From positions 1-64,000 of the forward strand of contig NZ_JAUSSR010000020.1 of the NCBI RefSeq assembly GCF_030812475.1: 64,000 nt of DNA, read 5' to 3'. This DNA is from Pseudomonas lini (lineage in GTDB: Bacteria; Pseudomonadota; Gammaproteobacteria; Pseudomonadales; Pseudomonadaceae). Positions 1-9,250 of this stretch are shown here, in pieces (positions within the stretch are counted from its first letter, which is position 1; each line of letters opens with the position of its first letter). The notes below the pieces were generated by a model, which worked only from the letters and a program-made list of their open reading frames with translations, had not been told where the DNA came from and did no database searches. Position numbers and translations under genes: made by a program.

Positions 1-123
1 AGCGTAACCGCTGTCGAAAACTGCGTAACTCTTTGTTTACCAAGGAGTTTTCCGTTTCGACTGCGCCGGAAGTGGGGCGAATTATAGGCTTTCAGAATTT
101 GCCGTCAAGCCTTAAATCCCGCT

Positions 124-1323
124 TTATTCGGATTTGAGCGTAATACGTGCAAATGCCTTCTTACCCGCCTGGCAAACATGGGTCGCGCCCAGTGCATATA
201 TAAAGGTGCGATCGACCACCTCGCCATCTATACGCACGCCACCCGAACCGAGCAGATCACGCGCCACGGCAGAATTCTTCACCAGGCCCGCCTTATTAAG
301 GACGGCAGCGATCGGCATATCTTCAGTCGCAGTCAATTCGATTTCCGGCAGATCATCCGGCAGCTCGCCTTCCTTCATGCGATTGCCCGCCCCACGGTGA
401 GCACTGGCTGCAGCCTCCTCGCCATGGAACCGCGCAACAATTTCTTCAGCCAGCTTGATCTTGATGTCTCGCGGATTGGCACCCGCCTCGACATCGGCAC
501 GGAACGCGTTGATCTCATCCATGGAGCGGAAGCTGAGCAATTCGAAGTAACGCCACATCAACACATCGGGGATGGACACCAGCTTGCTGTACATGACGCC
601 CGGCGCTTCCTGGATACCGACGTAGTTGCCCAAGGACTTGGACATCTTCTTCACGCCATCCAGACCTTCGAGCAACGGCATGGTCAGAATGCACTGGGGC
701 TCCTGACCATAACCACGCTGCAGCTCACGCCCCATCAGCAGGTTGAACTTCTGGTCGGTCCCGCCAAGCTCGACGTCCGCGCGCAATGCGACAGAGTCGT
801 ACCCCTGCACCAGCGGATAGAGGAACTCATGAATGGCAATCGGTTGGTTGGTCGTATAGCGCTTGTCGAAGTCGTCGCGCTCGAGCATGCGCGCAACGGT
901 GTACTGCGAAGTCAGGCGGATGAAGTCAGCCGGCCCCATCTGATCCATCCAGGTGGAGTTGAACGCCACCTCGGTCTTGGCCGGATCAAGGATCTTGAAC
1001 ACCTGCGTCTTGTAGGTCTCGGCATTTTCGAGAACCTGCTCGCGAGTGAGCGGAGGACGCGTCGCGCTCTTGCCGCTTGGATCGCCGATCATCCCGGTGA
1101 AGTCACCTATAAGGAAGATCACCTGATGACCCAGGTCCTGGAACTGACGCAGCTTATTGATAAGCACAGTGTGGCCCAGATGCAAATCCGGCGCGGTCGG
1201 GTCGAAGCCCGCCTTGATACGCAGCGGCTGGCCACGCTTGAGCTTTTCGATCAGCTCGGACTCGACCAACAGTTCTTCCGCACCACGTTTGATCAGCGCT
1301 AGCTGCTCTTCAACCGACTTCAT
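124..1323 (-). CDS. tyrS: Tyrosyl-tRNA synthetase
   Basis: Charges tRNA-Tyr with tyrosine in the cytoplasm. The 399-residue product has the class I signature HLGH at residues 48-51, KMSKS at 226-230 and a C-terminal S4-like RNA-binding domain. I chose the internal ATG at 1323 (MKSVEEQLAL) because the upstream in-frame extension looks non-coding and the resulting length fits the family. By synteny it corresponds to the P. aeruginosa PA0668 (tyrZ-type) enzyme; pseudomonads often carry two tyrosyl-tRNA synthetases, so the symbol could equally be tyrZ. It is divergent from the M23 peptidase gene. The 123 bases downstream of its stop hold no feature I recognise. Confidence 0.96.
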   Translation of the reverse strand: MKSVEEQLALIKRGAEELLVESELIEKLKRGQPLRIKAGFDPTAPDLHLGHTVLINKLRQFQDLGHQVIFLIGDFTGMIGDPSGKSATRPPLTREQVLENAETYKTQVFKILDPAKTEVAFNSTWMDQMGPADFIRLTSQYTVARMLERDDFDKRYTTNQPIAIHEFLYPLVQGYDSVALRADVELGGTDQKFNLLMGRELQRGYGQEPQCILTMPLLEGLDGVKKMSKSLGNYVGIQEAPGVMYSKLVSIPDVLMWRYFELLSFRSMDEINAFRADVEAGANPRDIKIKLAEEIVARFHGEEAAASAHRGAGNRMKEGELPDDLPEIELTATEDMPIAAVLNKAGLVKNSAVARDLLGSGGVRIDGEVVDRTFIYALGATHVCQAGKKAFARITLKSE

Positions 1324-1436
1324 AACAAACCCGCAAGGCTCGAATTCAAAGGGGACCAACCATACAAGATCGCGCGTCAAATACAAAGTTTTGCCCGGCG
1401 CACGGACGCCAATCCACCGACAGAGCGTCCGCGGAC

Positions 1437-1463
1437 TTGCTTCAGAGATGATTTGGTTATATT
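1437..1463 (+). promoter_or_regulatory. Possible sigma-70 promoter of the M23 peptidase-anmK unit
   Basis: In the AT-rich gap between the divergent tyrS and M23 genes, a TTGCTT box (1437-1442) precedes TATATT (1458-1463) with a 15-nt spacer, shorter than the ideal 17. The boxes are seen; promoter activity is inferred. Confidence 0.35.
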
Positions 1464-1537
1464 TTATACAGTTATTTCATCTTCATCATGTCATTCATCT
1501 TTTCCAATTCATCTTTTTTCAAAGTCAAACATTACCT

Positions 1538-2971
1538 ATGACCAAAGAATCGTCTAAAGCGCCACCGCTTTACCCGAAGACCCACCTGCTCGCAGCGAGT
1601 GGCATCGCCGCGCTTTTGAGCCTGGCGCTTCTGGTATTCCCTTCCAGTGATGTTGAAGCCAAAAGAACGACCCTGAGTCTTGAACTGGAAAGCCCTGCTG
1701 AACAACTGACACAAGATCAAGACGCCGCTGAAGCCGTCCAGGCCACAAATGAGCAGCAAGCGTCGCCTTTCGCGCAGATCGAAAACACCAGCGAAGAGAC
1801 TGCCGAAACCGCTCAGATCGAGCCTGCGCCTGCGTCCGCGCCTGCGCCAGTCATCGAAGAAAAGAAGGCGCCCAGCCACAGGGAAGTGATCGTCGCCAAA
1901 GGCGACACGCTCTCTACACTGTTCGAGAAAGTCGGCCTGCCCGCCACTGCAGTGCATGAAGTGCTGGCCAGTGGCAAACAAGCCAAGCTGTTCAGCCAAC
2001 TCAAGCGCGGCCAGAAGCTCGAGTTCGAACTCAACCCGCAAGGCCAACTGATCAATCTGCACAGCAATGTCAGCGATCTTGAAACCATCAGCCTGACCAG
2101 GAACGACAAGGGTTATGCGTTCAACCGCATTACTGCCAAACCGACCGTGCGCTCGGCGTACGTTCACGGCGTGATCAACAGCTCGCTGTCGCAGTCGGCC
2201 GCTCGCGCCGGCTTGTCCCATAAAATGACCATGGACATGGCCAGTGTGTTTGGCTATGACGTCGACTTTGCCCAGGACATTCGCCCGGGTGACCAGTTCG
2301 ACGTGATCTACGAACAGAAAGTCGTCAACGGCAAAGCCGTCGGCACCGGCCCGATCCTTTCCGCACGCTTCGTCAACCGCGGCAAGACTTACACCGCCGT
2401 GCGTTACACCAACAAACAAGGCAACACCAGCTACTACACCGCAGACGGCAACAGCATGCGCAAGGCGTTCATCCGTACGCCGGTGGACTTCGCCCGCATC
2501 AGCTCGAAATTCTCCATGGGCCGCAAGCACCCGATCCTGAACAAGATCCGCGCACATAAAGGTGTCGACTACGCGGCACCACGTGGCACCCCGATCAAGG
2601 CTGCAGGCGACGGCAAAGTATTGCTGGCCGGTCGCCGCGGGGGCTACGGCAATACCGTGATCATCCAGCACGGCAATACTTACCGCACGCTTTACGGCCA
2701 CATGCAGGGTTTCGCCAAGGGCGTCAAAACCGGCGGCAGCGTCAAGCAGGGCCAGGTGATCGGTTATATCGGTACCACAGGACTCTCCACCGGCCCGCAC
2801 TTGCACTATGAGTTCCAGGTCAATGGCGTGCACGTCGACCCACTGGGCCAGAAAGTGGCGATGGCCGATCCGATCTCCAAGGCCGAACGCGCTCGCTTCC
2901 TCGCGCAGAGTCAGCCATTGATGGCGCGCATGGATCAGGAGAAAGCCACCATGTTGGCTTCGAAGCGCTAA
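1538..2971 (+). CDS. M23 family peptidoglycan DD-metalloendopeptidase (MepM/OapA-like)
   Basis: Likely cleaves peptidoglycan cross-links in the periplasm. The 477-residue protein has an N-terminal membrane anchor (about residues 16-36), a low-complexity Glu/Ala/Pro linker, an OapA/LysM-like middle domain starting near residue 110, and a C-terminal M23 domain. Zinc ligands of the lysostaphin fold are visible: H340 and D344 in HKGVDYAA, and the HLH motif at 421-423. The start ATG at 1538 is preferred because a long upstream in-frame extension overlaps tyrS antisense and lacks signal features. anmK starts 3 nt after the stop, so the two are probably co-transcribed, coupling wall hydrolysis to muropeptide recycling. 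Confidence 0.93.
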   Translation: MTKESSKAPPLYPKTHLLAASGIAALLSLALLVFPSSDVEAKRTTLSLELESPAEQLTQDQDAAEAVQATNEQQASPFAQIENTSEETAETAQIEPAPASAPAPVIEEKKAPSHREVIVAKGDTLSTLFEKVGLPATAVHEVLASGKQAKLFSQLKRGQKLEFELNPQGQLINLHSNVSDLETISLTRNDKGYAFNRITAKPTVRSAYVHGVINSSLSQSAARAGLSHKMTMDMASVFGYDVDFAQDIRPGDQFDVIYEQKVVNGKAVGTGPILSARFVNRGKTYTAVRYTNKQGNTSYYTADGNSMRKAFIRTPVDFARISSKFSMGRKHPILNKIRAHKGVDYAAPRGTPIKAAGDGKVLLAGRRGGYGNTVIIQHGNTYRTLYGHMQGFAKGVKTGGSVKQGQVIGYIGTTGLSTGPHLHYEFQVNGVHVDPLGQKVAMADPISKAERARFLAQSQPLMARMDQEKATMLASKR

Positions 2972-2974
2972 GCC

Positions 2975-4066
2975 ATGACGCTCTATATAGGTGTGATGTC
3001 CGGGACCAGCCTTGACGGACTGGATATTGCGCTGATCGAGCAAACCCCGGCGATCAGACTGATCGCCACGCACTACATCCCGATGCCCGAGACCCTGCGC
3101 GCCGAGCTGCTTGGCTTGTGCGCCAGTGGCCCGGACGAGATCGCCCGCTCCGCCATCGCCCAGCAGAACTGGGTCAAGCTGGCCGCGCAAGGTATTCACG
3201 CCCTCCTGGATCAACAACACCTGAAACCTGCGGACATTCGCGCGATTGGCAGCCACGGCCAGACCATTCGCCATGAACCGTCGCGCGGGTTTACCGTGCA
3301 GATCGGCAACCCTGCCCTGCTGACCGAGCTGACCGGCATCACCGTTGTCAGCGACTTCCGCAGTCGCGACGTGGCGGCTGGTGGACAAGGCGCACCCTTG
3401 GTTCCGGCCTTTCACGAAGCGTTGTTCGAGGAACAGACAGGTAACCGCGCGGTGCTGAACGTCGGCGGCTTCAGCAATCTAAGCCTCATCGAACCAGGCA
3501 AACCGGTAGCCGGTTTCGACTGTGGTCCCGGCAATGTTCTGCTGGATGCCTGGATTCACCAGCAGCGCGGCGACTACTTCGATCGTGACGGTCAGTGGGC
3601 CGCCAGTGGCAAGGTCGAACCCGTCCTGCTGAAGGCATTGCTCAGCGATCCGTTTTTTGTGACCAAAGGCCCAAAAAGCACCGGTCGCGAGGTGTTCAAC
3701 CTGCCATGGCTGACCCGTCACTTGTCACAGCTGCCCACTTTCGCCGCCGAAGACGTGCAGGCAACACTGCTTGAGCTGAGTGCACTGACCATCGTCGAGT
3801 CATTGCAAAGTGCTCAATCGGATACCCGGCAGTTACTGGTTTGCGGCGGTGGCGCACACAACACCACATTGATGGACCGCCTGGCCAGCCTGCTGCCCAA
3901 GGCAAACGTCAGCAGCACCGCGGCTTGCGGTGTCGACCCGGACTGGGTTGAAGCCATGGCCTTTGCCTGGCTGGCCCACTGCTGCCTGGAAGGCATTGCA
4001 GCCAATCGCCCCAGCGTCACCGGCGCCCGAGGCCTGCGCGTACTGGGCGCCATCTACCCCGCCTGA
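2975..4066 (+). CDS. anmK: Anhydro-N-acetylmuramic acid kinase
   Basis: Phosphorylates and opens 1,6-anhydro-MurNAc to MurNAc-6-phosphate in peptidoglycan recycling. The 363-residue product begins with the AnmK signature SGTSLDGLD and has the later DCGPGN nucleotide-binding segment; length is normal for the family. It follows the M23 hydrolase gene by 3 nt, a sensible pairing since lytic enzymes generate anhydromuropeptides. The window also contains amgK and murU (about 31-32.7 kb), the alternative recycling branch of pseudomonads, so two MurNAc salvage routes are encoded here. Confidence 0.96.
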   Translation: MTLYIGVMSGTSLDGLDIALIEQTPAIRLIATHYIPMPETLRAELLGLCASGPDEIARSAIAQQNWVKLAAQGIHALLDQQHLKPADIRAIGSHGQTIRHEPSRGFTVQIGNPALLTELTGITVVSDFRSRDVAAGGQGAPLVPAFHEALFEEQTGNRAVLNVGGFSNLSLIEPGKPVAGFDCGPGNVLLDAWIHQQRGDYFDRDGQWAASGKVEPVLLKALLSDPFFVTKGPKSTGREVFNLPWLTRHLSQLPTFAAEDVQATLLELSALTIVESLQSAQSDTRQLLVCGGGAHNTTLMDRLASLLPKANVSSTAACGVDPDWVEAMAFAWLAHCCLEGIAANRPSVTGARGLRVLGAIYPA

Positions 4067-4083
4067 TCCGAACACCGGACAGC

Positions 4084-4115
4084 AAAACGCCGCAGAGCCC
4101 TGAAGCCATGCGGCG
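4084..4115 (-). terminator. Intrinsic terminator of erpA
   Basis: Read on the minus strand, a 7-bp stem (CGCCGCA with TGCGGCG) and 14-nt loop is followed by TTTT. It lies just past the erpA stop and also between the two convergent genes anmK and erpA. Confidence 0.6.
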
Positions 4116-4135
4116 CCTTGTGAAGCTCTACGCGA

Positions 4136-4486
4136 TCAGATCGAGAACGAAGAGCCACAACCACAGGTGGTGGAGGCGTTCGGATTCTTGATGACGAAAC
4201 GCGAACCTTCCAGACCTTCCTGATAATCCACCTCGGCTCCTGCCAGGTACTGGAAGCTCATCGGATCGACGACCAGACTCACACCCTCGCGCTCGACGAT
4301 GGTGTCGTCATCGGCCACTTCTTCATCGAAGGTGAAGCCGTACTGAAAACCTGAACAACCGCCGCCCGTAACGAATACGCGCAGCTTCAAGCGATCATTC
4401 CCCTCTTCATCGACCAGGCTCTTCACCTTGTGCGCGGCACCGTGGGTGAATTGCAAAGCCGTGGGGGTGAAGGATTCGACGCTCAT
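4136..4486 (-). CDS. erpA: Iron-sulfur cluster insertion protein ErpA
   Basis: A-type carrier that delivers Fe-S clusters to apoproteins, including isoprenoid-pathway enzymes. The 116-residue protein has the three conserved cysteines of the HesB/IscA fold: one in GGGCSGFQYGF and two in the C-terminal TCGCGSSF. It is convergent with anmK and separated from argC upstream by the argC terminator, so it probably has its own promoter in the AT-rich stretch at 4490-4600. Confidence 0.96.
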   Translation of the reverse strand: MSVESFTPTALQFTHGAAHKVKSLVDEEGNDRLKLRVFVTGGGCSGFQYGFTFDEEVADDDTIVEREGVSLVVDPMSFQYLAGAEVDYQEGLEGSRFVIKNPNASTTCGCGSSFSI

Positions 4487-4609
4487 GCTGACTATCTCCC
4501 GGCGTTACGCCGCCATAATGCGTGATGACGTGCATTATCCGCTTCTCCTAGAAAATCGGTCAACTATTGTTACGGTATATCAATCAAACCCATCGCCCGT
4601 CCGGAATGC

Positions 4610-4636
4610 AAAAAGGCCCGTCAGACGGGCCTTTTT
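4610..4636 (-). terminator. Intrinsic terminator of argC
   Basis: A near-perfect hairpin (AAAAAGGCCCGTC / GACGGGCCTTTTT) sits directly downstream of the argC stop. Runs of A and T on both sides could allow termination in either direction. Confidence 0.85.
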
Positions 4637-4654
4637 GTCGAGCACACTACAGAC

Positions 4655-5689
4655 TTACGGCAGCATGCCGGCGTGGGACAGGCCCAGGCGCTCATCCAGT
4701 CCGAACAGAATGTTCAGGTTCTGTACCGCCTGACCCGACGCGCCTTTGACCAGATTATCGATCACCGACAACACCACCACCAGATCACCGTCCTGCGGCC
4801 GATGCACGGCAATCCGGCAAACGTTGGCACCGCGTACGCTGCGGGTTTCAGGATGACTGCCAGCAGGCATGACGTCGACGAACGGTTCATTGGCATAACG
4901 CTTTTCAAACAGCGCCTGCAAATCCACCGAGCGATCCACGACGGTGGCGTAGAGCGTCGAGTGAATGCCACGAATCATTGGCGTCAGGTGCGGGACGAAG
5001 GTCAGGCCGACGTCCTTGCCCGCTGCACGCCGCAGACCTTGGCGGATTTCCGGTAAGTGACGATGTCCTTTGACCGCGTAGGCCTTCATGCTCTCCGAGG
5101 TTTCGGAATACAGCGAACCGACAGAGGCGCCACGGCCGGCACCGCTGACACCGGATTTACAGTCTGCGATCAAGCGAGTGGTATCGGCCAGACCGGCTTC
5201 GAGCAACGGCAGGAAACCCAATTGCGTGGCCGTCGGGTAGCAACCCGGTACAGCGATCAGGCGAGCCTGCTTGATCTGTTCGCGATTGACTTCCGGCAAG
5301 CCGTAGACAGCCTCTTCCAGCAGCTGCGGCGCGCCGTGCGGCTGACCGTACCACTTGGCCCATTCATCGGCGTCTTGCAGACGAAAGTCGGCCGACAGGT
5401 CGATGACCTTGGTCCCGGCCGCGAGCAAGTCACCGGCCAAGGCATGGGCGACACCGTGAGGCGTTGCGAAGAACACCACGTCGCAGGCACCCAGGGTCTT
5501 GATGTCCGGAACGCTGAACGCCAGGCCATCGTAATGACCGCGCAGGTTCGGGTACATATCAGCCACGGCCAGACCGGCCTCGGATCGGGAAGTGATCACT
5601 GCCACTTCAGCTTGCGGATGCTGTGCCAACAAACGCAGCAATTCGACACCGGTGTAACCCGTGCCGCCGACGATACCGACCTTGACCAT
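4655..5689 (-). CDS. argC: N-acetyl-gamma-glutamyl-phosphate reductase
   Basis: NADPH-dependent third step of arginine biosynthesis. The 344-residue product has the Rossmann start GGTGYTG and the catalytic cysteine C150 in AVPGCYPTA. The start at 5689 (MVKVGIVGG) gives the standard family length and removes an unsupported 24-residue extension. It appears monocistronic: a strong terminator follows it, and hemJ is divergent on the other side. Confidence 0.97.
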   Translation of the reverse strand: MVKVGIVGGTGYTGVELLRLLAQHPQAEVAVITSRSEAGLAVADMYPNLRGHYDGLAFSVPDIKTLGACDVVFFATPHGVAHALAGDLLAAGTKVIDLSADFRLQDADEWAKWYGQPHGAPQLLEEAVYGLPEVNREQIKQARLIAVPGCYPTATQLGFLPLLEAGLADTTRLIADCKSGVSGAGRGASVGSLYSETSESMKAYAVKGHRHLPEIRQGLRRAAGKDVGLTFVPHLTPMIRGIHSTLYATVVDRSVDLQALFEKRYANEPFVDVMPAGSHPETRSVRGANVCRIAVHRPQDGDLVVVLSVIDNLVKGASGQAVQNLNILFGLDERLGLSHAGMLP

Positions 5690-5825
5690 AAACCTGCCCT
5701 CAACGAACCCACTGGAAAGCCGTCGATAATAGGGCCCGTATCGTCCTGCGACAACCGCCAAGGTGACGTGCGGAGCCTCAAGGCTCTACTATCGCGCCTA
5801 CCGTGAACCTGGGATTAACTAAAAA

Positions 5826-6254
5826 ATGCTCTATCTATGGCTCAAAGCATTGCACATCGTCAGCATGGTCTGCTGGTTTGCCGGCTTGTTCTACCTGCCA
5901 CGCCTGTTCGTCTACCACGCGCAAAGCGAGGACAACATCAGCAAGGAGCGCTTCAGCATCATGGAACGCAAGCTGTACCGTGGCATCATGGGGCCAGCGA
6001 TGATCGCCACCCTGATTTTCGGCATCGCGCTGATCGCCTTGAACCCCGGCATATTCAGCCAGGGCGCCTGGATTCACGCGAAGTTGACGCTGGTGGTGAT
6101 CCTGATCGGCTACCACCACATGTGCGGGGCCCAGGTAAAACGCTTTGCCCGTGGCGAAAACACCCGCAGCCATGTCTTTTATCGCTGGTTCAATGAAGTG
6201 CCGGTTCTGATATTGCTGGCTATCGTCATTCTGGTCGTCGTTCGGCCGTTCTGA
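5826..6254 (+). CDS. hemJ: Protoporphyrinogen IX oxidase HemJ
   Basis: Membrane protein that oxidises protoporphyrinogen IX to protoporphyrin IX in haem synthesis. At 142 residues it fits the HemJ family, with about four hydrophobic helices and the conserved early histidine H10 in LKALHIVSMVCWFAG. It is preceded by an AT-rich leader with only a weak ribosome site, and is followed after 32 nt by the nitronate monooxygenase-like gene, possibly in one transcript. Confidence 0.9.
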   Translation: MLYLWLKALHIVSMVCWFAGLFYLPRLFVYHAQSEDNISKERFSIMERKLYRGIMGPAMIATLIFGIALIALNPGIFSQGAWIHAKLTLVVILIGYHHMCGAQVKRFARGENTRSHVFYRWFNEVPVLILLAIVILVVVRPF

Positions 6255-6286
6255 TCTCAAGCACAACTCTCCCCGGGGGACTTCCA

Positions 6287-7255
6287 ATGTCGCTGCCCGC
6301 TTTGCTCGAACAACGTTTGCGCCTGCCCGTGGTGGCAGCGCCAATGTTCCTGATTTCCAACCCGCAATTGGTGCTCGCTTGCTGCCGCAATGGTGTGGTG
6401 GGCAGCTTTCCCGCGCTGAATCAGCGCGAAAGCAGTGGCTTCAAGGCCTGGCTGGAAGAAATCGAAGCAGGGTTGGCGACACTGGACAATCCTGCGCCTT
6501 ACGCGGTGAACCTGATCGTCCACAACAGCAACCCGCGGCTGCAAGCGGACCTGGAGATCTGCATCGAGCACAAAGTGCCGATCGTGATTACCAGTCTTGG
6601 TGCCGTGAAGGAATTGGTCGATGCCGTCCACGGTTATGGCGGCCTGGTGTTCCACGACGTGACGACCCGCCGCCATGCCGAGAAAGCGGCCGAGGCCGGA
6701 GTCGACGGCTTGATCGCCGTGGCCGCGGGCGCCGGTGGACACGCAGGCACCTGGAGCCCGTTTTCGCTGATTGCCGAGATCCGCCAGTTCTTCGACAAGA
6801 CCCTGCTGTTGGCCGGTTGCCTGAACCACGGTCACGAGATTCTTGCCGCGCAACTGCTCGGCGCGGACCTGGCCTACTTCGGTACACGATTCATCGGCAC
6901 TACCGAAAGTCATGCCCCTGATGCCTACAAGCAGATGTTGCTGACCTCCAGAGCCGCGGACATCGTCCATACTCCAGCAGTGTCGGGCGTACCGGCGAGC
7001 TTCATGCGTCAAAGCCTGGAGGCTGCCGGTTTCGACATGGCGGCATTGCAAGGCAAGGGCGAGGTCAACTTCGGCTCCAAGCTCAAGCCGTTGAGCGATG
7101 AAGCCAAAGCCTGGAAAACCGTATGGTCCGCGGGGCAGGGCGTCGGCGACATCGATGACCTGCCGAGCGTTGATCAATTGGTTGCCCGTCTGGACGATGA
7201 ATACCGCGAGGCCCTGGAACGCGCGACGCAACTGCGTGAGCACTGGCCGCGCTGA
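6287..7255 (+). CDS. Nitronate monooxygenase family FMN enzyme
   Basis: Predicted FMN-dependent TIM-barrel oxidoreductase of the NMO (2-nitropropane dioxygenase) family, 322 residues. Visible family features are the N-terminal APMFLIS substrate/FMN segment, GAGGHAGTWSPFSL in the middle, and a phosphate-binding part around ADLAYFGTRFIGT. Many members act on propionate 3-nitronate or are quinone reductases; the substrate here cannot be told from sequence. A GGGGGA ribosome site precedes the ATG. Confidence 0.88.
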   Translation: MSLPALLEQRLRLPVVAAPMFLISNPQLVLACCRNGVVGSFPALNQRESSGFKAWLEEIEAGLATLDNPAPYAVNLIVHNSNPRLQADLEICIEHKVPIVITSLGAVKELVDAVHGYGGLVFHDVTTRRHAEKAAEAGVDGLIAVAAGAGGHAGTWSPFSLIAEIRQFFDKTLLLAGCLNHGHEILAAQLLGADLAYFGTRFIGTTESHAPDAYKQMLLTSRAADIVHTPAVSGVPASFMRQSLEAAGFDMAALQGKGEVNFGSKLKPLSDEAKAWKTVWSAGQGVGDIDDLPSVDQLVARLDDEYREALERATQLREHWPR

Positions 7256-7345
7256 CAGGACAACCCGGCCAGTCGCTTTCGGCTGGCCTTCCACTGCGGC
7301 CGCGCCACACTCCATTCAAATTTTTCGCGACAAGGATGCCTCGCA

Positions 7346-8320
7346 ATGAGCGAACACCGTTACAAGATCGTATTTGACGGCGCTCTGCTGCCCGGTGTCG
7401 AAATCACCACTGCCAAACTCAAGCTTGCCGAACTGTTCAAAACCGATGTCGTTGCCATCGAGCGGCTGTTCAGTGGTCGACCGGTTGCACTCAAGCGCGA
7501 CCTGTCACAGTCAGATGCCCAGACTTATCTGCAGGCACTGACGAAAACCGGCATCGCCGCCCGGATCGAAAGTGAAACCCAGGTCGAGCTGAACCTGTCA
7601 GACGTGCACCAATACACGCCTGCCCACCCTCCTCTATCGACAGATCCGGATTCACCCTACGCACCGCCACGAGCGGCCGTCGGCGAGGCGCTACCGGAAT
7701 TCGCAACGCTCAAGGCGTTCAGTTTCGAAGGCCGTATCGGCCGCTTGCGCTATCTGGCCTGGACAATGGTCCTGATGCTGGTGACGCTTGGCATCGGCGC
7801 CGTACTCGGGGTTTTCGGCCTCGCCCTTATCAGTACGGACTCCAGCGCCGGCCTGATTCTCGGGGGTCTGCTGGCTTTTATTCTCATCGTCGTACTCGGT
7901 TTCGTCAGCATCCAGTTCAGCGTTCAGCGTCTGCATGATATCGGCTGGTCCGGCTGGCTCTGGCTGCTGACGCTCGTGCCGTTCGTGGGCAGCTTCTTTC
8001 CGTTCGTGATGATGATCATGCCGGGCAACAACACCGCCAATCGGTACGGTGCGCCACCACCGCCCAACAGCACAGCGGTCAAGGTCCTGTCTGCGTTATG
8101 GCTGGTGGTTGTCGCGATCCTGTTCATCGGCGGACTGACCGGTGGGCTCACTGCGATCCAGAGCGAATACGAAAGTGCCGCCGAGAGCCGCTACGAAAGT
8201 GACTCGGCCACCCTTGAAGAGATCGAAGATCAAACCGCCGTGGAAGCAGAGCCTGCGCCAAATTCAGCTGACGATGCAGCCGAAGAAGCCCGGCCCCCTG
8301 TAGACTCTGCGAAAGAATGA
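7346..8320 (+). CDS. DUF805 membrane protein with N-terminal soluble domain
   Basis: 324-residue protein of unknown function. Residues 1 to about 100 form a soluble domain (starting MSEHRYKIVFDG) of the kind found in front of pseudomonad DUF805 proteins. This is followed by the DUF805 block from about residue 125 (FSFEGRIGRLRY, then RLHDIGWSGW) with four or so transmembrane helices, and a very acidic C-terminal tail of about 45 residues. The RIGRLRY and RLHD motifs are the family hallmarks. No function can be inferred from its neighbours. Confidence 0.85.
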   Translation: MSEHRYKIVFDGALLPGVEITTAKLKLAELFKTDVVAIERLFSGRPVALKRDLSQSDAQTYLQALTKTGIAARIESETQVELNLSDVHQYTPAHPPLSTDPDSPYAPPRAAVGEALPEFATLKAFSFEGRIGRLRYLAWTMVLMLVTLGIGAVLGVFGLALISTDSSAGLILGGLLAFILIVVLGFVSIQFSVQRLHDIGWSGWLWLLTLVPFVGSFFPFVMMIMPGNNTANRYGAPPPPNSTAVKVLSALWLVVVAILFIGGLTGGLTAIQSEYESAAESRYESDSATLEEIEDQTAVEAEPAPNSADDAAEEARPPVDSAKE

Positions 8321-8382
8321 ACAGCGCTTCCCGCCCGTGACACCTGCGTCGCCGGCGCGTAGCTGTTGCGATGGAGAACTGC

Positions 8383-9171
8383 ATGACCCGTTACGCTCTG
8401 ATCACTGGCGCTTCCAGCGGCATCGGCCTGGCGATGGCCGAAGCGCTGGCCCGGCGCGGCCGCAGCCTGATTCTGGTGGCTCGACAGCGTGATCAGCTGG
8501 AAAGCATTGCGATCGAACTGACTCAGCGTTTTGGCGTGGAAGTGTTATTCCGGGCCTGTGACCTGGGTGAACCGTTGCGCCTGTCCGGGTTTCTGCTGGA
8601 ACTGGAGGAAGGTGACCGCCAGATCGATCTGCTGGTCAACTGCGCCGGCATGGGTACCTGTGGCCCATTCCTGGCCCAGGACTGGATGACCGAGCAGGAT
8701 CTGATCGAAGTGAATATTCTCGCCCTCACCCGCCTGTGTCATGCGGTCGGCAACAGCATGGCCTTGCAGGGAGGCGGGCAGATTCTGAACGTCGCCTCGA
8801 TCGCCGCATTCCATCCGGGCCCGTGGATGAGCACTTATTACGCCAGCAAAGCCTATGTATTGCACTTTTCCGAAGGGTTGCGCGTCGAGCTGAAGAAATG
8901 TGCGGTGAGGGTGTCGGTGCTCTGCCCTGGCCCGACTCGCACCGCATTCTTCCGTACCGCGCAACTGGACACAGAGAAACTGGTCGACAGCAAACTGCTG
9001 ATGAGCCCCGAAGAAGTCGCGCTTTATACCGTGCGTGCACTGGAGAAAAATCGTGCCATCATCATTCCGGGCCGGCGCAACCGCTGGCGCGCCTTTCTGC
9101 CGCGGCTCGGCTCACGTTGGCTGACCCGGACAATCGCCGGCATCGTCAACAAGGCCTACTGCCCGCGCTGA
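8383..9171 (+). CDS. Short-chain dehydrogenase/reductase
   Basis: NAD(P)-dependent oxidoreductase of the classical SDR family, 262 residues from the chosen start. The cofactor motif is TGASSGIG near the N-terminus, NCAG follows in the middle, and the catalytic YYASK motif is present with an upstream serine in NVASIAAF. An ATG 12 nt earlier exists, but the one at 8383 has GGAG six nt upstream while the earlier one has no ribosome site. The C-terminal RRNRWRAFLPRL segment resembles SDRs that sit at membranes. The substrate is unknown. Confidence 0.9.
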   Translation: MTRYALITGASSGIGLAMAEALARRGRSLILVARQRDQLESIAIELTQRFGVEVLFRACDLGEPLRLSGFLLELEEGDRQIDLLVNCAGMGTCGPFLAQDWMTEQDLIEVNILALTRLCHAVGNSMALQGGGQILNVASIAAFHPGPWMSTYYASKAYVLHFSEGLRVELKKCAVRVSVLCPGPTRTAFFRTAQLDTEKLVDSKLLMSPEEVALYTVRALEKNRAIIIPGRRNRWRAFLPRLGSRWLTRTIAGIVNKAYCPR

Positions 9172-9191
9172 ATGGACCTTTGGTAAAACAC

Positions 9192-9232
9192 TGGGCTGGC
9201 GCATCTCCCATGAGTACACTCAGGCCAGCCCA
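9192..9232 (+). repeat. Inverted repeat upstream of the HIT gene
   Basis: Perfect 9-bp arms TGGGCTGGC and GCCAGCCCA enclose a 23-nt loop, between the SDR stop and the ribosome site of the HIT gene. No T-run follows, so it is not a standard terminator; an RNA structure in the leader of the HIT mRNA or a protein-binding site are both possible. Confidence 0.5.
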
Positions 9233-9250
9233 AACAACGGAGAAACTGCT

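Noticed and set aside
178..1302. Long open frame on the + strand opposite tyrS
   Set aside because: It mirrors the GC-rich codon pattern of tyrS; the product has no recognisable domain and no ribosome site.
7267..7290. Hairpin GGCCAG/CTGGCC after the nitronate monooxygenase gene as terminator
   Set aside because: Only six base pairs, a large loop and no T-run.
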